64,000 nucleotides of DNA from Sabethes cyaneus (Eukaryota > Arthropoda > Insecta > Diptera > Culicidae). Within the stretch, counting starts at the first letter, position 1. Each line of letters starts with the position of its first letter. The DNA is taken from positions 142,037,142 to 142,101,141 of the forward strand of contig NC_071354.1 in the NCBI RefSeq assembly GCF_943734655.1. The letters run 5' to 3'. Shown in pieces: positions 22,113 through 32,515 of the stretch. A model generated the notes under the pieces. It made no database searches. It was not told the origin of the DNA and was given only the letters and a program-made list of their open reading frames with translations. The position numbers and the translations under genes were made by a program.

Positions 22113-23360
22113 ATCCCCGGTTAGAGCTCTCTAACATACGGCGGCTGGCTTATACGATCAACAGTTTTATGTTATGCCCAGGCCGATGCCATGAATTACA
22201 TTTTATTAAATTTGGCGAAATAACCCAACCAGTCCAAGTACACACTTTCATCGAATCACGGTACCTTCATGAAATATTAAACTTCCACCAACCAGCCAGG
22301 CTCTTGTCCGGTGTCCCGTGGCATGCGGTGAATGAACTATGTATTCATGCTTGCCGTTCATAGAATTTTGTCTGGCTACATATTGCTCGCGCGACTTCCC
22401 GGCGGACAACAACTCCTTCACCGGTGGTGGCCCGAGAACCAGCCAACAGCGAGCACAGAACGCGATTCAGCATTGATAAGCGATTTTGTTCTTTTATGCT
22501 TTCGGTACTGAGCATCGCATGTTTCACTTCCTCTCCGCCTGCACGTACCCGTCATCATGACCGCAGCAGCGAGCAACCGGGGTATGATTTTCCCCACCTT
22601 CAATGCTCTTTTTCCAGCCGGTTTCGTTCTCAGTGAAACAACAGATCGTCCCTCCTGATGGTGATTTTACTCATACGTATGTTCAATCTTATTCTTTTTC
22701 TTTGAAATTATCAATTCTTTTCGTCACACCGCTCCACCGGCACCGCGCCTGTACCGCAGGGAATACGTACGGTTCCAGCTTTGCGCTCGGGACCAAAGGC
22801 AGACTTTAAAAGGCCTCTACCATTTAAGTTGCGACGATGCACAAAACCTGTCTGCCAAGTCACAGCCCTAGATCACGAAGCAAAAGCTGAACTACAAGTG
22901 CAATCGCTGACGGCAGAAAGATTCCCGCTTTTCGCCGAGAATGCAATGAGAATGAATCAATTGAGGACATTGATTGGGACTTACGGGCGGCGGAAGCTAG
23001 CAAGAAACGATGTCTGGAAACATAACACTAGTCTCTAGCGGGCAAAGCTGTCAGATGCATTATGCTCAAACATTTAATGCCAGTGCAGTACTATTTAGTG
23101 TTGTAGTACTCACATAAATAAATTTTGTTAATGTAGAGGTGCTGTTCGATTTTTTTTTAACTTTTGAAGGCTAAAAATAAATCATTTTAAATCTACATTT
23201 TTAAAAAAAATCTCAGTAACATTTTTTTAACATTCTCGTTTTACCACACCGGTAACGGAGTTTAGTAATATTTTCGCTAAATATATTCCAGCTAACAGAA
23301 ACATGACAGAAAACCAAACGTTCATGCAATGCCGACATAGCATGTGAAGGTACATAGCAT
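22113..23360. other. Single-copy-looking non-coding region
   Basis: Relatively GC-rich to about 23040, then AT-rich. Short frames (22345-22636, 22781-23038) have no family features. It could be host intergenic or intronic DNA. Confidence 0.3.
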
Positions 23361-23361
23361 A

Positions 23362-24319
23362 GGGGAAGGGCGGTAAAGACGGACACCTTAAGGTAAAGAC
23401 TCAATATCTACTCAAATATAACTGTATTGATCCCAATTTTCGTATAAACTGAACCTTTAAGTCTCTGTCTAATAAAGTTATAACGTGTGCTGGAAAATTT
23501 CTTCCAAAATTTATGCGTTTTTTAATATTATAAACATCATGTATAAATCAGAGTTTCTGCGCATGGGCGGGAAAGACGGACACTTGATATGGGAAAGACG
23601 GACACTCACAAAAAGGTGTCACGCGTCGTTGAATTATCAGTATTAAGAAAAATTAACATATTTCATAATGTATTTAGGAAAGAATTGGTTTGGGAAACCC
23701 CCTTCCCGATCCCCCCTTTAAGCGAGAAAATAGAATGGTTCCCTTCAATATTTTAATTGGTGACGAATTAATCGTTTCTAAAAGTTTGCTCATTCCAACT
23801 GTTATATGACTTCTGGTTACTTTTACATATATAATATGGAAGTATTTGCAATGTTAAATCGTTGTTGGGCGTTGTTGTGAACCCATTTTGTTCAAAATCA
23901 GTGTGTCCGTCTTTCCCTACCGTTGGGTGTCCGTCTTTCCCGATTTGGATACCATTTTTTCAAACTTCAATAACTTTTTACTGAATATTCAAAAATTCAC
24001 TAGGTTTCCAATGGATATTCAGTGAAAGATCAACCTAACGCAATGTCGTCGGTTTAGCATGAATATGTTGTTTTTTAACGATTTACCAGCTATTTTCTTC
24101 ACGCACAAAATTACATCGGTTAGCGTATATACGCATTTTTTCTTTGCTTTGCTTATAAATTTGTCAGCTACGCTGCTAAAAATCGGCAGTTTAGTTCAAA
24201 AGTGTTAATTCAATCTATAGAAACATTTCCCATCATTGATTTGCTTCAAAAAATTATTGTTTATGAAATATGACAAATGTCCGTCTTTCCCGCAGTGTCC
24301 GTCTTTACCGCCCTTCCCC
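23362..24319. mobile_element. TA-flanked TIR element with GACGGACAC boxes
   Basis: It begins GGGGAAGGGCGGTAAAGACG and continues GACAC; the right end is its complement, CCGCCCTTCCCC. TA flanks both sides (23360-23361 and 24320-24321). The box GGGAAAGACGGACAC recurs at about 23570 and 23592 in the left part. Its complement recurs near 23907, 23930, 24280 and 24300 in the right part. TA target and TIRs suggest the Tc1/mariner group. It is non-coding and would be moved by an enzyme supplied elsewhere. The repeated boxes are likely binding sites. Confidence 0.75.
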
Positions 24320-24321
24320 TA

Positions 24322-26255
24322 TACCTATATATCCCAGGCATCTCATACTCAAAAGTGTCGGTAATACTCACGCGAGGGCTTTTATCGGTTTTCTCACCTT
24401 AACTATCGTACCATTTCCCGCCTTTGGACAACCTGATGGACATGTGTGTTCGACAGAACGGGAACAATTCGACTTGTTGTAGGTAGAAATGACAAACAGA
24501 AAGAGTAAGAGAGCGAAGTTGCATGTTCCGGTTCAACGGCTTCTTGTAGTAACAATGTCCTGAGCCCACAGTATGGATAATTTCATGGTTCATGTTAAGT
24601 TTAAAACATTACCACGGTCGGGGTCATGTTTCCGGTTAAAAATTTCCCTGATGGATGATGATAAACAATAACAGAGGTATGAAAACTGATTAAAAACGCG
24701 TTAAATTAATTCAAAGCTTGGAGTATGTACCTGTTGCGTGTACCATGCTGGCCAGCTGAAATCTGACTCTTGATCTGACTGACGGCTTAGATGATCTGCA
24801 TGTTGTTAGTTTCTTTAAAACGTGTGCTTAAAAATCTTAGTTACAGATTTCCGTGCTGGGACAAACAGTATTTAAAATAATGAAAACTTGTTACAAGGTT
24901 TCTTTTTGGAATTCGAGTCCTGCTTGTTCCACCCGAACCCTGTCGTCCTAGTCCAACATTCGAGCAACACACCTTTGAATTCGTAATCATTCATGCAATT
25001 ATAGTCCTATAAAATATCACTCTACACTCTGGTGCAGCAGCAGAACATCGCGGTCGGTTGCAATAAGCGGCGGCGGCGCAGGGCAAAAAATGGGACTTGC
25101 AACGTGTCGTCGAGACGTCTGGTCGGCCGGTCCGGTTGGTCTTTTCACTTGCTCGCAAACTCGAGAAAAATGCCGCGACTGTCTGTTATTTTCGTTTGAA
25201 TGTCCGCCGCCGGCGATGACCTCGTTTCCCGCGATGGCAATGCAACCGGCGGCGGCAGGCTGCCCCACAACTGGCCACCTATATGTAGGTACGGATCGAA
25301 TCGTCGGCAGCAAAAGCGGTTTATGTTCACGTTTTTACACGAACAAAAAAAAAGTTACGCAAATTTAAACCATCATCTCGTTGAGAAATAGAATGTTTAC
25401 GACAAATTAATAGTTAAATTTTATGTCCGAATGCAAATAATATGATTATGAAAAGGGTGGATTTACACCACAATTGCACGACGCGGTTGATGTATAGTAT
25501 GCAATTCCAATTATCCGTCATGCAACCTTGCACTTGTCACCACAAGCAAGGAACCTTTTCGAAACAGTTACGGTTGGTGGATTGCAGAATGTGATGCTTA
25601 AGATATTATTGTAGCTTAGTATTATATATATAGCATGGACGACTCGAAAGGTGAAATTACAGACGGTAATATATAACTGTTTTTCGAATTAATTATAGCT
25701 GGTGATTAAGCTTCTGAATGCGAAAAAATGGATATACCATAGAGTGTTACGATCAAAATTTGGTCAAATGAAAATCATAACAAAGCTTGAACAATTTGAA
25801 AATAAGGCACACTAGGTAGTTTGTAAAATTAATGAAAATTGGACTGTAATGTTTACGTTGACAGAGTGTCATTGCAATCTAATAAGCGGCAAGGCCATTG
25901 CAAATCATTCTCAAAGTTTTTGTCACCCCCCCCCCCCCTTGTAAATTGGCTTGAAACATCTTTTTTTATTAGAGAAGTTTTAAACTTAAGAGGTTCACTC
26001 GCCTCTGGAGGGAGGCCAAGTTATTATGCAGAAAACCATCTGTTTAAGAAATATATTTGATGCTTATGTTACAGAATGTTCTTTTGAATTTGTTTGATTA
26101 ATTTGTTCAATTAATTAATTTGTTAGTATTCATGTAACTCAAGTAACTTTATAATGGTTTTCATAAGTTTGCGTACAATATGATTTCTGCTAATTAGTTT
26201 GCTGATGAGAAGAATGTTTTACAGGATTTTTAAAAACTGCATAGCTTCTGGCACT
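24322..26255. other. Single-copy-looking non-coding region
   Basis: The block at 25020-25330 is GC-rich with GGCGGCGGCG and GCCGCCGCCGGCG runs. Elsewhere it is AT-rich. There is a poly-C run at 25925-25939. No protein or element end was recognised. Confidence 0.3.
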
Positions 26256-26269
26256 CTCGCTTTGAGCCT

Positions 26270-27880
26270 ACTGTTCCCTCCGCAAGACGCTTCGATCAAG
26301 GGGCATACGCCGCACGAAAGCTGACGATGTGCAAAACGCTAATCAGATCGATAATCCTATTCTTCAGCTGACGAATTTCTCGCCGGATCTCGTATCGAGA
26401 TTGGGAGCCGGCACGCTGTTGTCGTTTGTAGGCACTCCGAGGTTAACTTCCGTTGCGTCTCCTATTGCTATATCGCCGTTAAGGTGCTCATCGAAATACT
26501 GCTTCCACCTATCGACCACCTCGCGCTTGTTTGTGATTAGATCCGCTCCCTCGTCCCTACACATGACAGGTTTAGGTGTGTAGCCCTTATGAGTGTGGTT
26601 CACCTTCTTGTAAATCTTGCGCGTCTCATTAGCCCGGAATAGTTGTTCCAGCTCCTCACCGCCTCTGTTCTCCTTCTGGTGCTTTTTCCTCCTCAGGATC
26701 ATGGTCAACTCATTTCGCGCTCGTCGATACTTAGCCAAATTCTCACTCGTGGATATGATTAGATAGTTTTCCCAAGCTCTTTTTTCCTACAGTTCTATCG
26801 CTTGTTGGCATTCCCCGTCCCCGTATTCCACTCCTAGCACCCACCGTGGTTGCTTCGTTGACCGGCCTCGTTGATGGCCGAGCGTATCATACTCCATCCG
26901 TTTTCGAGGGTTGAAGCATCTAGCTCCATAGAAGAAGGCAGACCTTCATCCAGTACGCGCGCGTGTTTTTCTGGCGGGTTGTTTAACTGCCGATTGTTTA
27001 ACCAAGAAGAGCGGCTTTGTCGCGAGGTATAAGCCGCCGATAGTTCAAAGCGTACATGTACTGCTACTAGATAATTGTCCGAGTTGATAGGGAGCATACG
27101 TTGGTGATGTTCGAGAAAAACCGACTCTCGCTGAGAATATGTTCGATTTGGTTCGAATTTCATTGGTCAGGTGATCTCCAGACGGCTTTTTGGATATCTT
27201 TGTGGGAAAAGAAAGTGCTTCTGATCACCAGGTCTCGGGAAGCTGCAAAGTTGATGCATCGCTGGCTGTTGCCGTTTGTGTCAGTGTGCAGGCTATGGGG
27301 CCCGATCACAGGTCTATACATTGCTTCCCTGTCGACCTGGGCGTTCTTAGCCCCGATAACGATCTTGATGTCCATTCGTGAGCAGCTGTCGTACATTGCC
27401 TTCAGTTGCGCTTTTTTTTTTTTGTATGCCAGAAGGGCATTGGGTTAAAAGGCCACTGCGACATAGAATGCTTCCTTCTCGTAGTCGGGTATTCCTTCGT
27501 GTGGACAATGTACGTTTATGGTAGTGTAATTGAAGAAATGGCTTTTTATCCTCAACACGCACATCCTCTCGTTGATCGTATTCCAGTCCATTATGCGATC
27601 TGCATTTTGCCCAACACTACGAACGGGCCCAGCTCGTTGGTCGCTGCACCGCTCTGCAAAAATTGGGCTTCACTGCCACGGATCCTCCACACCTTCTCGC
27701 CTTTGCGACATACCTCCGGCAGTGCCTGTTGCCAAACTTTTGGGGTTCTAACTAATCGAGCAGCACCTTGTCGACACCAACGAAATTTAACGATCTGCAG
27801 TTCCAGGTACAAGTCTCCATTCCATGTCCTTATTTCGACGCCTTTATCCATGCCGAATACTCCGAGTAACGGAGAGCTAC
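26270..27880 (-). pseudogene. RTE (JAM1-like) LINE remnant: endonuclease and linker
   Basis: Read from 27851 downwards. A TWNGDLYLELQIVKFRW region and a TNELGPFVVLGKMQ region belong to the endonuclease. They are followed by MDIKIVIGAKNAQVDREAMY (the GDxNAQ box, with the Asp changed), RPVIGPHSLH, NFAASRDLVIRSTFFSHKD and WRSPDQ. Next come a linker, a VMCRDEGADLITNKREVVDR segment with WKQYFDEHLNGD, and the start of the RT near 26280. Frames change several times. It is a dead copy of the same family as the 20.6-kb and 60.3-kb remnants. It is cut off at the RT by the unrelated sequence to its left. Confidence 0.82.
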
Positions 27881-28039
27881 ATAGTAAAAGATTTTCACAG
27901 ACTATGAGAGATATGAAACGGTTATATTGTGATTCGAAGGCGCACTCAACAAAAATATATTTGTGCTACAGTTTTAGCTTGGTGTATTGTTATTCTGCAT
28001 TGAAATTTTGTTTAAAAATGTAAGCCAAAATGTTTCGAA

Positions 28040-28312
28040 ATGTTGGCTTCTAAACAGGCGGCTGCTGCTAGATCACAGTGCAGGTGACGCAAATAAAGCT
28101 GAATCACTACGATACATGCTCTTGCAGTCTGGGGTGAAAGCGCTGACTGATATAGTTACGATCTCGGAGCCATATCGAATCCCATCCGGTGATGGGAATT
28201 GGGTAGCGGACAAGGCGAAAATGGCGGCAATTTGGACGGTGGGAAAATATCCTCTACAAGGAGTAGTCTATTCTGCAGAAGAAGGTTTCGTGATCGTTAG
28301 AATTACATTTAT
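28040..28312 (+). pseudogene. R1/LOA-type LINE endonuclease fragment (left part)
   Basis: The frame reads a helical start followed by TISEPYRIPSGDGNWVADKA and a YSAEEGFVIVRI end. This is the same endonuclease region as 1562-1790 and contains the EPY motif. It stops where the opposite-strand LINE starts and resumes at about 31485 with NDIFFCSCYAPPRW, so a single element was interrupted. Confidence 0.75.
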
Positions 28313-28375
28313 TATAGTCAACAGATAAAGTATAATCCTAATGACAAAATCTATTTAAAACATATATGAACTAAC

Positions 28376-29342
28376 CTAGCACAAACATCTTTTAAAACAA
28401 CGCTTATTGTTTTCACGAGACACATTAAAATCAAACACTTCATAGCAGCTATTAAAAACCCGGCACATACTAAGCACTGGTTCGTGTAACCCATAGTTAG
28501 TTCTTGAATTTTGATTGACGAGAAAGGCGTGCGAACGAAGATTACGTCTTCTAGTGTTGATATCTAGGCGACTAAGCAATTCAGGACTATCGATATTTCT
28601 TTGAAGAAGATCGCCGACAAAACACGCCTTAGCCACATTGCGCCTTCCTTCCAGCGGTTCTAAATTAATCAGCTTGCAACGGCTTTCGTAACTTGGCAGG
28701 TTACGTGGGTTACGCCAGCGTAGGTGTCGCAGAGCAAACCTGATAAATTTGTGTTGAACTGCTTCAATCCGATGAATTGCATTTTGGTAAAAAGGTGACC
28801 AAACAATGGCGGAGTATTCCAGCATAGGACGAACTAGCGAGCAATATAGAGATTTTAAGCAATATACATCCTTGAAGCTTTTCGCAAAGCGGAACAGAAA
28901 TCCTAGTTGCGAGGAAGCCCTGGATACAACGTAGGAAATGTGGTTCTTGAACGTTAGTTTAGAGTCAAGCAAGACTCCCAAGTCTTTAACAGTTGTTCGC
29001 GCTTTGGGCCGTCTCACAAAGGGCGTAATCGTGCAGATACATGTTACGTTTGCGACCGAAGGAGATGATTGAGCACTTGGACACATTTAGTGACATCTTG
29101 TTAATTCGGCACCATTCGTCAAAGGTCTCCAAATCATGTTGCAAGAGATGGGCGTCATTAGGGCTTTTTACTGTACAGTACATTTTCAAATCGTCAGCAT
29201 AAGATAATCTCGAACATTTGAGGATACTGTTCACGTCATTCATGTACAGCAGAAACAAGAACGGTCCCAAATAACTGCCTTGGGGAACGCCGGAAGTTGC
29301 TACGAAGGGTGACGATACGTAATCGCCGATTTTGACTGACAT
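28376..29342 (-). pseudogene. LINE RT C-terminal half with frameshift
   Basis: From 29342 the frame reads SGVPQGSYLGPFLFLLYMND and SYADDLKMY, the second RT catalytic block. A frameshift at about 29000-29080 moves the frame to KDLGVLLDSKLTFKNH and a thumb/C-terminal domain containing KSLYCSLVRPMLEYSAIVW and RHLRWRNPRNLPSYES, ending at 28376. The RT region with the first catalytic Asp (the TDLxAAFD block) is missing between here and the endonuclease frame. It cannot encode an active enzyme. Confidence 0.82.
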
Positions 29343-29508
29343 AGTTCTGCCGATGAGATAGGAGCGAAGCCAAGTCAGAAACTGGAAACGGTTAAGCGAG
29401 TAATGTTACTTGTGGCTGCCACAATGTCATGAGCAAGGGCGATCTCATCAGAAAAAACGCTACTGAATTGCGTGCGAAGCAAGTTGGCAATACCTGCGAC
29501 TGAATCCG

Positions 29509-30840
29509 CTACTTTAACGCGTCAGTCATATTGGAAGGAAGTCCAGATTCTTTCCGTTGTTCGTTTACAAAGGTCCAAAACTTCTTGGGATTTGCTCTAA
29601 GAGAGCTCTGCAGATGCGAATTATGGGCAATAAACAAACTATTATTTAGGCGCTTGTAGTTGGAGTTAGCATGTGCATAGTCAACTTTGGTGCGGTCCGA
29701 GCGATATTTGCAGTATTTCCTAAGGGCAGCTCTTTTCAGTCGTTTCAGGCGTTTAAGTTCCGAGTTGGACCATGCGGGCTTAGAAGGCTTGCGTTTGAAT
29801 TTTTTGGGTGTAAACTGATCGATCGCGTAAAGTATGATGCCACAAACGGTGGAAGCAGCAAAGTTAACGTTATGACTAGCGAGTAAAGAATTCCAGTCCA
29901 AGTTAGCCAAAAAACTGTTCATCGCCTCGAAGTCTGCTCTGAGAAAGTCGTAATAGACGGTTTCAGCATGGTCTAAGAAACGATATTCGGGTTTCAAATC
30001 CAGTGTCAACAATAGAGGTGGATGATGCCTGCAATGCTTGACGAGTGGTGTTGGGGCTTGCAGAATTAAACAACGTTGCCCTAATTCTTCGCTTACGAAA
30101 CACAGATCAAGCAAACGGTTATTTGCATTCAAAATGCCATTCAGCTGTCTCAGTCCGGCTGTTGAATATGAATCAAGCAACGACAGTGAAGCTGGACGAA
30201 ACGAGGAATGAGCAAAGTCAGGAAAGCGGAAATTATTCGTATCGCTGAGCCACGAAACTGTGCTGAGGTTGAAATCGCCTACAATAATAATGCTATCATT
30301 AGCTTCCATTTGAGAGACAACCCATTCGAGAGAGAGTGCGTGTTTGTCGATTATGCTGCTGTCATTGATGCGGTCAGGTGGAAAATATACGACACAGATA
30401 AAAACCGTTCCAGATTGAGTCGATATCGCTACCCACAGATGCTCGACCGTCGTTATTTCGGGAGGTTTCAATTGCCAGGATTTGATGCAGGAGCGCACGG
30501 CCAAAAGAACTCCGCCGCCAGAGCTTTTGTTACTATTTAAGGCTGTCCGATCGTGCCGATAAACCGAGTACGTGTCGTCAAACAGTTGCTTCGATGGTGT
30601 GCTGTTCTTCAGCCAAGTTTCCGTGAAAGCGTAGATATCGTAGCATGCGTCACTGCAAGCCAGCTGGTACACAGCAAGAGAACTATTAATACCACCAATA
30701 TTCTGGTAGTATAGAAAAACTTGCGATGTAGTGGCTGATATGACTGCTGACGTCGAGCTGGAAGTGGAGGCGATATCAGGTCGAGCAACGTCACGAGAAG
30801 ATGGATACTTGCCAAAGAGGGCAAGCCCTGATCGCAGCAC
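29509..30840 (-). CDS. LINE APE-type endonuclease, open 443-codon frame
   Basis: This is the target-nicking endonuclease half of a LINE ORF2. Seen in order: VFLYYQNIGGINSSL from residue 41 (QN metal-binding region), AFTETWLKNS with ETW at 74-76, YRHDR near 94, GGGVLLAV from 108, VVYFPP at 150-155, IIIVGDFNLSTVSWLSD with GDFN at 188-191, and CRHHPPLLL at 270-278, where the SDH-like catalytic pair is expected. The C-terminal linker ends with KFWTFVNEQRKESGLP, matching the FWNFVN start of the RT at 3440. It is open along its length, but the RT that should follow is deleted and frameshifted, so it is likely not a working gene. Confidence 0.8.
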   Translation of the reverse strand: MLRSGLALFGKYPSSRDVARPDIASTSSSTSAVISATTSQVFLYYQNIGGINSSLAVYQLACSDACYDIYAFTETWLKNSTPSKQLFDDTYSVYRHDRTALNSNKSSGGGVLLAVRSCIKSWQLKPPEITTVEHLWVAISTQSGTVFICVVYFPPDRINDSSIIDKHALSLEWVVSQMEANDSIIIVGDFNLSTVSWLSDTNNFRFPDFAHSSFRPASLSLLDSYSTAGLRQLNGILNANNRLLDLCFVSEELGQRCLILQAPTPLVKHCRHHPPLLLTLDLKPEYRFLDHAETVYYDFLRADFEAMNSFLANLDWNSLLASHNVNFAASTVCGIILYAIDQFTPKKFKRKPSKPAWSNSELKRLKRLKRAALRKYCKYRSDRTKVDYAHANSNYKRLNNSLFIAHNSHLQSSLRANPKKFWTFVNEQRKESGLPSNMTDALK

Positions 30841-31258
30841 TAGACTCAGAACCGGGACGACTATGATGGCAGGAACTATTTAACTGTGATTGGGTGAAAC
30901 CGGCATCGGGCGAGGCTGAGCTAGGCGGATCAAGGGCTACCATATTGCTTTGTGTTGTGCGTCCCGGACTGATGCATTTCAATTCTCCCGATCGGACCCT
31001 GCCATTTGGTAGACTAGTAGATGATTCGCTGGAACACGGATGTTGATCAGGCAGATGAATGTTACTAACGTACGCATACTTGCCTGAGAACGATGTTTGA
31101 GAGACCCCGCTACCAATCCCAACCGCAGGACCAGAACGACTCTGATAGCAGGAAACGAGATGACTACGACGACAAGAAACTTCCAGCATGTCTGGGTCGG
31201 GTGGGCTGAGGTCTCCCATAATGCGACAGGCAGTGCGTTCTGGTTCCTGGTGTGTCAA
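30791..31258 (-). pseudogene. LINE ORF1-like or leader remnant
   Basis: This is a 155-codon Ser/Pro-rich frame upstream of the endonuclease and overlapping it in another frame. It shows no zinc knuckle or RNA-binding motif. Position is the only support for it being ORF1 or leader of the same LINE. Confidence 0.35.
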
Positions 31259-31484
31259 TGGTAGAGCAGCGCTGGTACCTACTGCACTTCCGGTGGTTTC
31301 GCATGATTCTGTCCATCGCCATCTAGTGGCTTGAGAAGCGTTGTTGTTTGTGAATTCAGCTGCAATCCGACAACAACGTTTTTTGATCGGTTGTCCTCGA
31401 ATTCACGGAAAAACACATTTTCAGGTCAGGAGTTGCTACACAGCGCAACGTGTTTTAGGTCACGACTGATACCGACTTTAAAGG

Positions 31485-32515
31485 AGACGTATTTTAACGT
31501 AGAAAGGTAGAACGATATTTTCTTCTGCAGTTGCTACGCGCCTCCACGATGGACGATAGAGTGGTTTAACCAGATGCTGGATCAGCTGACAGATGAGTTG
31601 GTCGATTAGAGACCAGTTGTTATCACCGGTGACTTTAACGCCGCCTCCCCAATCCAAGGGGTCGCAGTCTGCTAGAGGCCCTAGCAAAGCTAAATGTAGT
31701 TACAGCGAACGAAGCCACTACTAGTACATATCACAGGGAAGACCGGAAGTTCATCATTGTTGTCACCTTCTGCAGCCCTGGTGCGGCAGGGATTACGAAC
31801 TGGAGAGTGTACGAGGAATATACCCCCAGTGACCACCATGCGACTCGGTACCGCATTGAAAACAGGACGCAGATGGAATCATATGGGGGAAAAATAAGTG
31901 AGCGATGGTGGAAAACGGCGTGCTTTAACAAGGGTGTATTTGTTGAAGTGCTCAGGTTTCAAAGCATTCCTTCGAACCTAAGTACGGAAGGGCTGACAGC
32001 AGTATCAAAACGAGCGTGCGATACCACTATGTCGAGGATAAAGAGACCGAAGAACGGTCGGCGCCCAGGCTACTGGTGGAACACGACGATTGCTGAATTA
32101 CGGGTAAATTGCCTTCGTGCCAGAAGAAGAAGTCGGCGGGCTCGCAATGATGCCGATACAGAAGAAAAAATACTATCGCACAGAATAGCAAGAACCGCAC
32201 TTAACAAAGCAATTAAACTCAGCAAGAAATCTTGCTGTGAGGAACTTTGTCGCAGCGCCAACGCGAATCCTTGGGGAGATGCTTACAGAATTGCCATGTC
32301 GAAAATTAAGGGTCTTTCAGTACCGCCCGAAAGGTGTGCGAGAAAGTGGAAGCCATTATCGATGGGTTGTTTCCGTAGCATGAAACAATGCCCTGACCAA
32401 GCCCCCACCGTACGGCGAGGAGGCGAAACACGTAGAGGAAGCTCGAGTCACCAACGAGGAACTGATCGAGCTGGCGAAGGCCATGAAGGGAAAGAACGTG
32501 AGATTTCGTTTACCG
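31485..32515 (+). pseudogene. R1/LOA-type LINE endonuclease fragment (right part) and linker
   Basis: It resumes with NDIFFCSCYAPPRW, then MLDQLTDELVD and RPVVITGDFNAASP (the GDFN box). After a frameshift it shows SDHHATRYRIENRTQM (the catalytic SDH pair). The linker includes RRPGYWWNTTIAELRVNCLR and a basic helical stretch typical of the region before the RT. The 257-codon open frame at 31807-32580 is this part. It joins the fragment at 28040-28312 across the inserted LINE. It ends against an opposite-strand LINE remnant near 32515. Confidence 0.78.

Larger units (their letters stand above)
28313..31484 (-). mobile_element. CR1/Jockey/Loner-like LINE, minus strand, inserted in R1-like LINE
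   Basis: It spans a probable 5' UTR (31484-31260), an ORF1 remnant, an intact endonuclease frame and an RT with an internal deletion. It ends with a short A/T-rich tail near 28313-28330. Its RT C-terminus is clearly of the same clade as the product at 3321-5174 (shared LTF, KSLYC and LRH.xWRNP blocks). Flanks GTTAGAA (left) and GGTAGAA (right) look like a degraded target duplication in the R1-like endonuclease. The exact clade is unresolved. Confidence 0.8.

Noticed and set aside
27406..28023. 205-codon open frame on the plus strand
   Set aside because: It is the opposite strand of the RTE endonuclease remnant and has no protein features.
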